The translations under genes and the position numbers were made by a program. The notes beneath the pieces were generated by a model, which saw nothing but the letters and a program-made list of their open reading frames with translations, ran no database searches and was not told the origin of the DNA. From assembly GCA_022842445.1 (NCBI GenBank), contig JALHPO010000012.1, positions 1 to 62,963 of the forward strand: DNA of 62,963 nucleotides, read 5' to 3'. Shown here in pieces: positions 34,074 through 41,500 of the stretch. Positions within the stretch are counted from its first letter, which is position 1. Every line of letters starts with the position of its first letter. Origin of the DNA: Nitrospira sp. (GTDB lineage: Bacteria > Nitrospirota > Nitrospiria > Nitrospirales > Nitrospiraceae).

Positions 34074-34875
34074 CTGCCTTTTCGGAGTGGAGTTGCTCCA
34101 GCGATCGGTAGAGGTCGACATGGGCCAACGATTTCTGGGCGGAGCTCAGCAGCAACAGGAGCTTGCAGTTCGCAATGCGTTTGCCGGTCGACGCACCATC
34201 GATTTCGACCGATGGCTGAATTCCCCAGCGATCCTGAGCCATGCGGCAGATATCTTTCCAGGTTCGCGGGGTTCCGTCGCTCACGTTGTACACTTCGCCG
34301 GGCGCGAATCGTTCTAGTGCGGTCAGACAGGTAGCGGATAGGTCTTGGACATGAATCAAATTGACGTATTTGTGCGAGGGACCTACGCGGCCGCTCGTGA
34401 TCCAGTCGATCGGGTTACGGCCAGAGCCATAAATTCCGGCTACGCGCAGGATGACGGCAGCACAGTGAGTCCGCAGGAATTCTTCCCCTTCGACGCGAGG
34501 CTGGGTGAGATCAATAGGGGCTGTTTCGTCAACCCAAGGCGGAGGGTATTCGATCGAGCTGTCAGTTGTGTAGGCCGATGTACTACCAAGGACCACGAGC
34601 CGGCGCGAATACAGTTTTAGAGTTTCGGCAAATGCAATGACAAGATTGAGCGGTGTGGCGGGGAAGCACCAGAGCAGATCGGCGTCTGTCGGAATGTTCT
34701 TCCAGGTGTCTCGTTGAGTCAGATCGAAGGGAATTCGCCGGTCAGGCTGAATATGACTCAAGTGTCGGTCCGGCTCGCGGCTGGTCGCCAGTACACGGGC
34801 ATATTGACGTTCGGCAAGCGGCAGCACAAAGCGAGCGGTGTAGCCAGAGCCAAGAATAACGAGGGATGTGTTCAC
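34027..34875 (-). CDS. NAD-dependent epimerase/dehydratase-like (SDR) protein
   Basis: 282 residues starting at GTG 34875. The N-terminal LVILGSGYTARFVLPLA is a shortened dinucleotide loop, LVVLGSTSAYTT and LRVAGIYGSGRNPIDWI are the SDR core, with KYVNLIHVQDLSATC and EVYNVSDGTPRTWKDICRMA. It resembles the YeeZ/atypical SDR group. Substrate unknown. The C-terminus runs 47 bases into the convergent CPBP gene, so the two stops lie inside each other's coding sequence. Confidence 0.8.
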   Translation of the reverse strand: MNTSLVILGSGYTARFVLPLAERQYARVLATSREPDRHLSHIQPDRRIPFDLTQRDTWKNIPTDADLLWCFPATPLNLVIAFAETLKLYSRRLVVLGSTSAYTTDSSIEYPPPWVDETAPIDLTQPRVEGEEFLRTHCAAVILRVAGIYGSGRNPIDWITSGRVGPSHKYVNLIHVQDLSATCLTALERFAPGEVYNVSDGTPRTWKDICRMAQDRWGIQPSVEIDGASTGKRIANCKLLLLLSSAQKSLAHVDLYRSLEQLHSEKAATGGAPSRSGSPAGC

Positions 34876-34957
34876 AGTGGGTCGTCCTTTGCCTAGTTAG
34901 GTGGACAGTGTGCCAGGGAGGATCGACCGGAGTCCATTGAAAAACTTACCGTTATTA

Positions 34958-34985
34958 TTTGCATATCCTTTTTGTGGTGTTATAA
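34958..34985 (+). promoter_or_regulatory. Promoter of the first beta-propeller lipoprotein
   Basis: TTTGCA (34958-34963), 16-base spacer, TTATAA (34980-34985). The matching element at 37933-37960 is TTGGCA, same spacer length, same -10, upstream of a paralogue. Confidence 0.55.
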
Positions 34986-35092
34986 GCAAGACGAGCATTC
35001 CTATGCCGACTGCAACCTACAGAGGACACCAATGAACACAAGAATGTGGTTATGGCTCGTGCTGCCGTTTACGCTACTTCTGTCCGGCTGTG
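34976..35092 (+). repeat. Leader and signal-peptide repeat, copy 1
   Basis: About 75 bases from GGTGTTATAAGC through the start codon and ATGTGG differ from 37951-38025 at only a few sites; similarity continues weakly through the signal peptide to the lipobox Cys. It carries the -10 box, a 10-codon upstream ORF and the start of the lipoprotein. Confidence 0.8.
35003..35035 (+). CDS. Ten-residue leader peptide overlapping the lipoprotein start
   Basis: ATG at 35003 reads MPTATYRGHQ and stops with a TGA that overlaps the ATG of the lipoprotein (ATGA at 35032). The second leader copy at 37978 conserves the peptide except for the last residue (MPTATYRGHR), frame and overlap. It is probably a translational-coupling leader. 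Short length and recent duplication limit what conservation can prove. Confidence 0.4.
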   Translation: MPTATYRGHQ

Positions 35093-36456
35093 ATGGAGGG
35101 GGCGGGGGGCTTGTCCCAGGCGGAGCGGGAGGGGGAGATACGATCGTTTACATGGCCGATCAGGATATCCCTGGAGTGGTTGAGCTGTATCTCGCAACCT
35201 CTGGCACAAAGGTGAATCCAAACTTGGTGGCTGGACGGAGCGTAACGAGCTTTGCTATCACCCCCGATCGGACCGCAGTGGTCTATATTGCGGACCAGGA
35301 TACCGACGAGATCTTTGAGCTGTATCGGGTCAACCTTTCAACGCCAGGCGTAAGCACGAAACTCAGCGGGGCTATGGTCGGAGGCGGAGACGTCATCAGC
35401 TTTGCGGTCACGCCCGACAGCACGAGTGTCGTGTACGTGGCTGATCAGGACACTGATGAGGTGTTTGAGCTGTATCGTACGGTGTTGGGCGCACTCGCAA
35501 AAACCAAGTTAAATACGCCGCTCGACCCTGGCGAAGATGTAGCTGACTTCAAGTTGATCCCAAACAACAGCGGCGTCGTATATCGAGCTGACCAAAATAC
35601 CGATACAGTGAACGAGCTATATCAAGTGTCCTTTTCTGCTCCGACAGTTTCGACTCGGATCCATCCTGGATTAGGAATTGGCCGTAATGTGCCCGCTCAG
35701 TACGCAGTCACTCCGGATAGCAGCAGCGTAATCTATATTGCCGATCATGATGGCGCGGGGATTAACGAATTGTTTCAGGTGGCCTTCGGTGCACCCGGGA
35801 CAAGTACGAAACTGAATCCGGCTCTCACTCTTGGTAAGAATGTTATAGCCTTTGAAGTGGCTCCAAATAGCGCTAGTGTCGTGTATCTTGCGGATCAAGA
35901 CACCAACGACATTTTTGAGTTGTATCGAACAGTTGTTGTTGGAACAGCCAATAGCAAGCTGAGTGGGTCCGTTACGGGCAATGAGGATGTGACGGAGTTT
36001 ACAGTAATTCCAGATGGTAGTGGTGTGGTATATATAGCCGATCAAGATACCGATGAAGTCTTTGAGCTGTACCGAACAACTTTTGCAGGACTAGGGAATA
36101 TCAAGCTGAATTCCGCTCTTGTCGCCAATGGCGACGTGAGCATCTTCGAGGTTATTCCCGATAGTACAGGAGTTGTCTATCTTGCTGATCAAGACAGCGA
36201 TGGCATCGCGGAACTTTACCGAGCCACATTTGGTGGGGGAAATATCAAAATAAATCCTCCTATTCTCACCGCTGGCAGAGCTGTTCAAGCCTTTACAGTG
36301 ACCTCGAACAGTAGCAGCGTGATCTATCGTTCCAATCAGGACAATGCTGGTATTGTAGAGTTGTTCAGGACGTTATTTGCTTCTACCGGTGCTAGTACAA
36401 AACTGAATAGCGCGCTTGCTCTAGGGGAAGATGTGACTGACTTCGCTGTCCGATAG
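35032..36456 (+). CDS. Lipoprotein with nine ADQD-type beta-propeller repeats
   Basis: 474 residues: signal peptide with lipobox LLLSGC, a Gly-rich spacer, then nine repeats of about 46 residues built on VYIADQDTDEVFELYR...TKLN...GEDV..F.V.PDS. They read as WD40/TolB-like propeller blades with acidic loops that could bind calcium. It would sit at the outer membrane. It belongs to a group of three lipoprotein genes (to 38405) and shares its leader with the third. Confidence 0.8.
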   Translation: MNTRMWLWLVLPFTLLLSGCDGGGGGLVPGGAGGGDTIVYMADQDIPGVVELYLATSGTKVNPNLVAGRSVTSFAITPDRTAVVYIADQDTDEIFELYRVNLSTPGVSTKLSGAMVGGGDVISFAVTPDSTSVVYVADQDTDEVFELYRTVLGALAKTKLNTPLDPGEDVADFKLIPNNSGVVYRADQNTDTVNELYQVSFSAPTVSTRIHPGLGIGRNVPAQYAVTPDSSSVIYIADHDGAGINELFQVAFGAPGTSTKLNPALTLGKNVIAFEVAPNSASVVYLADQDTNDIFELYRTVVVGTANSKLSGSVTGNEDVTEFTVIPDGSGVVYIADQDTDEVFELYRTTFAGLGNIKLNSALVANGDVSIFEVIPDSTGVVYLADQDSDGIAELYRATFGGGNIKINPPILTAGRAVQAFTVTSNSSSVIYRSNQDNAGIVELFRTLFASTGASTKLNSALALGEDVTDFAVR

Positions 36457-36466
36457 ACTCTCTTCT

Positions 36467-36500
36467 GCCTCCCGTTGTTGGTGCCATGGCAACGGGAGGC
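36467..36500 (+). terminator. Terminator after the first propeller lipoprotein
   Basis: GCCTCCCGTTG (36467-36477) pairs perfectly with CAACGGGAGGC (36490-36500). No T-tract follows. Confidence 0.6.
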
Positions 36501-36540
36501 CAGCCTTGACTCGCCTCGTGACTCCGCCTAGCATCCAAGG

Positions 36541-36639
36541 ATGGCACTTTCCTGTTTTCACCCCTTCATTGCCGACTGGTTCCAATCCCACATCGGCGAG
36601 CCCACTGACGTGCAAGTCCAGGCGTGGTCGGCGTTTCAA
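36541..36639 (+). pseudogene. Decayed copy of the Lhr helicase 5' end
   Basis: The first 33 codons (ADWFQSHIGEPTDVQVQAW core) match the start of the intact helicase at 38530 almost exactly in the middle part, then diverge. In-frame it runs on to the next lipoprotein but that gene has its own ATG at 36688 and signal peptide. A -10-like TAGCAT sits six bases before this ATG, as in the intact gene's leaderless-type layout. Confidence 0.75.
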
Positions 36640-36687
36640 TTTAAACTGAAACGCGCCGGTCCTTTGCAAACGAATCAGCATAGAAGC

Positions 36688-37893
36688 ATGAAGACACAAC
36701 GGCTGGCATCGCTTGTACTGCCACTGCTCTTGCTTCTCGCCGGAGGTGGCTGTGGGGATGGCGACGGAGGCGGGGGCTTTGGCGCCATTGGAGGAGTCGG
36801 TACGACATCAATCGTCTATGTCGCAAATCGCGGTTCCGACGATGTATCCGGGTATACTATCAATCCGACCACTGGAACACTGGCAGCGATTGCCGGATCT
36901 CCCTTTCCTCAAATTGCGGATCCATCGGCAATTGCCGTGTCATCCAATGGATTCTTTGCATTTGTGACGAACGCCGGGGCCAGCAATGCCGTTACAGCAT
37001 TTCGAGTGGCGACTGATGGCAGACTCTTGCGCGTGACGTCTACCCAAAGCAATCCCAATCCGGCTCCGGTCGGCATGGATCCTGTCGCGCTCGCCGTTTC
37101 ACCGAACAACCAGTTTGTGTACGTCGCTAATCGCGGCTCTGACACCGTGACGGCATTTTCCATCGAAGATGCAGGAGCGCTCACGTTGGTCCCTCAGACA
37201 GGGGCCACCACCAATCCCGTGTCGGTCCAAGGAGATGCTCCTTCGAGCATGGCTATTTCTCCCAATGGTCAATTTCTCTACGTGTCCAGCAGTACTTCCA
37301 ATGTCATCACAGTGTTTCAGATCGGAGCAAGCGGGCTGCTGACGCTGGTCCCTGCGACCGGGGCAAATCCCAATCCAATTCCGACCGGAGGGACATCTCC
37401 TAAGAGCATCAGGGTTTCGCCCAATGGATCGTTTCTCTATGTGGCCAATAGCGGCTCCAATACCCTCACCGCATTTCAGGTCGGATCGAACGGGCTTCTT
37501 ACGCAACTCCCATCGACAGCAGGCAACCCGAACCCGATTCCAGTTGGAGGGGCGGCTCCAAACGGAATCATCGTTTCATCCAACGGACAATTTCTCTACT
37601 CGGCAAACGGCGGAGGGAATGTGACGACATTCACTATCGGCGGTGGTGGTTTGCTGACTCTCGTGCCTCCGTCATCAGGCAACCTCAACCCTGTCCCGGC
37701 AGGAACAAACCCTGTGGCTGTAACATTCTCGCCGGACGGGCAAGTGCTGTTTGTGGCAAACAGTGGAGGGACGGTGTCGTCCTATACAATTACCACTACT
37801 ACCGGCTTGCTAGCCCCGGTGAATCCACTATTGGGCAACCCCTTTCGCGCCGGGACCGGCCCGTCAAGCATCGCGACACCAGGCCGTCCTTAG
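36688..37893 (+). CDS. Seven-bladed YVTN-type beta-propeller lipoprotein
   Basis: 401 residues from ATG 36688; signal peptide with lipobox-like GGGC, Gly/Asp-rich spacer, then seven blades with the YVTN/lactonase signature: VYVANRGSDDVSGY, AFVTNAGASNAVTAF, VYVANRGSDTVTAF, LYVSSSTSNVITVF, LYVANSGSNTLTAF, LYSANGGGNVTTF, LFVANSGGTVSSY. It ends ATPGRP, the same end as the short third protein. Likely surface-exposed; possible ligand or lactonase function is not shown by catalytic residues. Confidence 0.83.
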   Translation: MKTQRLASLVLPLLLLLAGGGCGDGDGGGGFGAIGGVGTTSIVYVANRGSDDVSGYTINPTTGTLAAIAGSPFPQIADPSAIAVSSNGFFAFVTNAGASNAVTAFRVATDGRLLRVTSTQSNPNPAPVGMDPVALAVSPNNQFVYVANRGSDTVTAFSIEDAGALTLVPQTGATTNPVSVQGDAPSSMAISPNGQFLYVSSSTSNVITVFQIGASGLLTLVPATGANPNPIPTGGTSPKSIRVSPNGSFLYVANSGSNTLTAFQVGSNGLLTQLPSTAGNPNPIPVGGAAPNGIIVSSNGQFLYSANGGGNVTTFTIGGGGLLTLVPPSSGNLNPVPAGTNPVAVTFSPDGQVLFVANSGGTVSSYTITTTTGLLAPVNPLLGNPFRAGTGPSSIATPGRP

Positions 37894-37932
37894 CCACCAA
37901 TCATAGCCGCAATCGACAAACTCGTGTTTCCA

Positions 37933-37960
37933 TTGGCAAGCGTTCCCTATGGTGTTATAA
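37933..37960 (+). promoter_or_regulatory. Promoter of the third propeller lipoprotein
   Basis: TTGGCA (37933-37938), 16-base spacer, TTATAA (37955-37960), a near-copy of the promoter at 34958-34985. Confidence 0.6.
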
Positions 37961-38067
37961 GCAAGACGAGCATTCTTATGCCGACTGCAACCTACAGAGG
38001 ACACCGATGAACACAAGAATGTGGTCATGGATTGTGTTGCCGATGATGCTGCTTCTCGCCGGCTGTG
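37951..38067 (+). repeat. Leader and signal-peptide repeat, copy 2
   Basis: Paralogous copy of 34976-35092, nearly identical through the start codon, then drifting across the signal peptide. Confidence 0.8.
37978..38010 (+). CDS. Ten-residue leader peptide, second copy
   Basis: ATG at 37978 reads MPTATYRGHR; its TGA overlaps the lipoprotein ATG at 38007, as in copy 1. Same caveats as the entry at 35003. Confidence 0.4.
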   Translation: MPTATYRGHR

Positions 38068-38405
38068 CCGACGTAGGTGGGGGAGATAGAGGATTTGAGA
38101 GCGCGGCCCAAGTCGCGTATGTGGCAAATTCTGGATCAAACGATGTATCAGCGTACACGGTCAGCTCGACGACGGGAGTACTGACGGCTGTGGCAGGACC
38201 GCCCTTTGCCGCAGGCACAACGCCCAATGCCGTAACGGTGTCTCCAAACGGCCAATTCCTCTATGTCGCCAATGGGGGAGGCAATGTCTCGGCCTATACG
38301 ATCACGGCTGGGACTGGTGTATTAGTACCGTTAGGTGCCGGATTGGGCAATCCATTCTCTGCAGGAACTAATCCAACAGGTATCGCAACGCCAGGGCGAC
38401 CGTAA
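38007..38405 (+). CDS. Short (two-blade) propeller lipoprotein
   Basis: 132 residues. Its leader and signal peptide (MNTRMWSWIVLP...LLLAGC) match the first gene of the cluster, while the rest matches the ends of the seven-blade protein: VAYVANSGSNDVSAY, LYVANGGGNVSAY and final ATPGRP. Five blades appear to be missing, so this is a chimera or internal-deletion product. It cannot close a propeller alone and may pair with another chain or be nonfunctional. Confidence 0.75.
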   Translation: MNTRMWSWIVLPMMLLLAGCADVGGGDRGFESAAQVAYVANSGSNDVSAYTVSSTTGVLTAVAGPPFAAGTTPNAVTVSPNGQFLYVANGGGNVSAYTITAGTGVLVPLGAGLGNPFSAGTNPTGIATPGRP

Positions 38406-38428
38406 TTGGCAAGCCTGTATCGGGGCAC

Positions 38429-38457
38429 AACCCGCTGCGAAAGTTTCGCAGCGGGTT
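38429..38457 (+). terminator. Strong hairpin after the short propeller gene
   Basis: AACCCGCTGCGA pairs perfectly with TCGCAGCGGGTT (12 bp) around a five-base loop. T-tract absent. Confidence 0.6.
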
Positions 38458-38512
38458 CATACCACTGATCTGCCCGTCTGCTTCTGAATCGATAGAGTCC
38501 CTCCGGTTGGTG

Positions 38513-38521
38513 TGGTACGAT
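38513..38521 (+). promoter_or_regulatory. Extended -10-like element before the helicase, leaderless type
   Basis: TGGTACGAT ends eight bases before the ATG at 38530. The -10 match is weaker than at 30407 and 32560 but the spacing is the same. Confidence 0.3.
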
Positions 38522-38529
38522 CCCGTGCT

Positions 38530-41500
38530 ATGCCGCTCGCTGCTTTTCATCCTCTTATTGCCGACTGGTTCCAATCCCACATCGGCGAGCCTACTGACGT
38601 ACAAGTCCAGGCGTGGCCTGCGATTCAATCCGGATCGGATGCGCTGATCGCGGCGCCGACGGGATCGGGCAAGACACTCGCAGCCTTTCTGTCCTGTATC
38701 GATCAACTCTTCAAACAGGCCCTGGCCAGAGAGCTCGACGACCAGACGCAGGTGCTCTATGTCTCGCCGCTCAAGGCACTGAGCAACGACATTCAAAAGA
38801 ATTTGCAGCAACCGCTCGCACAAATCGGCCATTCGGCGCTAGAGGCCGGATTAATGATGCCGGAGCTGCGTGTCCTGGTTCGAACCGGGGACACGCCAAT
38901 GACCGATCGTCAGCAGATGCTGAAGCGCCCGCCGCATATTCTAGTCACAACCCCGGAATCTCTGTTCATACTCCTCACGGCGGAAAAAAGTCGACGGATG
39001 TTGCAGACCGTACGCACGGTCATCGTGGATGAAATTCATGCGCTCGCGCCGAATAAGCGCGGCGCTCACTTGGCGCTCTCGCTGGAAAGGCTGGAAGCCC
39101 TCACGCTCGTCAAACCGCAACGTATCGGATTGTCAGCGACGCAACGGCCGATCGAACTCGTCGCTGAGTTTCTGGTTGGAGCCCGCGCCCGCCCGACGAT
39201 CATCGACGTCGGTCATCGCCGCGAACTCGATCTGGCCGTCGAAGTTCCAAAGGATGAATTGAGCGCCATCGCCACGAATGCGATTTGGTCTGATGTCTAC
39301 GATCGTGTGGCCGAGCTGGTTCGGCAGCATCGCTCTACATTGGTGTTCGTCAATACACGCCGGCTGGCGGAGCGGGTTTCCCACTCTCTGGAAGAACGCC
39401 TCGCTGACTTAGGGCCCGATGTCGTCGCGGCTCATCATGGCAGTCTCTCTCGACAGATTCGTCTCTCAGCGGAAGAACGGTTGAAAGCTGGCAAGACACG
39501 CGTCGTGATTGCGACGGCGTCGCTTGAATTGGGTATCGATATCGGCACCGTCGATCTCGTCTGTCAGATCGGTTCGCCGCGTGCGATTGCGACGTGCTTG
39601 CAACGCATCGGCCGTGCCGGCCACTGGGTCAAAGCGATTCCCAAAGGACGGCTGTTCGCCATGACGCGGGATGAATTGCTCGAATGTGCGGCGCTGCTGC
39701 GGGCCATCAGACAGGGGACACTTGACCGGATTACCGTGCCGCCGGCCCCCCTCGACATCCTTGCCCAACAGATCGTCGCCGCTGCTGCAAGCCAGACCTG
39801 GTCGGACGACGAGTTGTTCGCACTGTGCCGGCGCGCCTATCCCTATCGCGAGCTGGCGCGGAAGGACTTCGACGAGGTGATTCAGATGCTGGCCGACGGG
39901 ATTGCCACACATCGCGGGCGGGGCCACGCCTATTTGTTTCATGACCGGATCAATCATCGCCTCAAGGGTCGGCGCGGGGCGCGGCTGGCGGCAATCACCT
40001 CCGGCGGGGCCATTCCCGATACGGCGAACTACGTTGTCGTGGCCGAACCGGACGGTACGGTCGTGGGGTCGGTCGATGAGGACTTTGCGGTGGAGAGTCT
40101 GGCCGGCGATATCATGCTATTGGGGAATACGTCCTGGCGCATCAAGGGCGTTGAGTCCGGGAAGGTTCGTGTGGAAGACGCGCACGGCGCGCCGCCAAAT
40201 ATTCCATTCTGGCGAGGCGAAGCGCCTTCGCGCACGGCGGAACTGTCGGCTGAAGTAGCCGCACTTCGGCAGGAAATTGCAGAGAGAGTCTCTTCTTCAG
40301 AAGTCGGCCCGTCCGCAGCACTCAGTCCGCAGCACTCAGCACTTCGCTGGCTTTGCCGCGAATGCGCACTTGACCAACGAGGGGCGCAGCAAGCGATTGA
40401 ATATGTTCTGGCGGGCAAGTCGGTGCTGGGGACGGTGCCGACGCAAGATACGATCGTCGCCGAGCGGTTTTTTGATGAAAGCGGCGGCATGCAGCTGGTG
40501 ATCCATGCGCCATTCGGAGGGCGGGTCAATCGGGCGTGGGGGTTGGCATTGCGAAAACGGTTTTGTGTGACGTTCGATTTCGAGCTGCAAGCGGCTGCGA
40601 CGGATAACGGCCTGGTCATTTCACTCGGCGAGCGGCATAGTTTTCCATTGGAGTCGGTGTTCGGCTATCTCCGTTCGAATTCCGCGCGTGAGGTCCTGGT
40701 CCAGGCCGTGCTGCAGGCGCCGATGTTTATGACCCGCTGGCGATGGAACGCGTCGCGGGCGCTCGCGCTGCTCCGGTTCTCCAACGGCAAAAAAGTTCCA
40801 CCCCAGATTCAACGGATGAAGGCTGAAGATCTCCTGGCTGCCGTGTTTCCTGACGCGCTTGCCTGCCAGGACAATATGATGGGGGATCGGACGAGGCAGA
40901 TTCCAGACCATCCGCTGGTCAACGAAACGGTGCGAGACTGCCTGACCGAGGCGATGGATCTCGACGGGCTGACCGAAGTGTTACGGAAGATCGAAACGGG
41001 AATGATCCGTTGTGTGGCAATTGATACACCGACTCCGTCTGCCTTTTCACATGAAATCCTGAATGCGAATCCCTATGCCTTCCTCGATGATGCGCCGTTG
41101 GAAGAACGGCGCGCTCGTGCCGTGGAGATGCGGCGGACGCTTCCGGCCGACCTGGCCGGGCGCATCGGCGCGCTGGATCCGGATGCGATCGAGGCCGTGC
41201 GGCGAGAATCGTGGCCGGTTGTCCGCGATTCCGATGAGCTGCACGACGCGCTGCTGACGCTGGTCTGGTTGCCGGAACCGATCCCATCTGAGTGGGCGAG
41301 TTATCTTCCTGTCCTTGTTGAGTCCGGCCGCGCTGTTCAACTCAATGTGAGAGGTGAGGCGAAAGAGTTAAGGGTCTGGGTAGCTGGGGAGAAACGAACG
41401 CAGATTGAGTCGATGGTTGCCCAGGGTAACGAGACGACACTTGATGCGATTGTGCTCGGATGGATGGAAAGCACCGGTCCAACAACGATGGCTGAACTTG

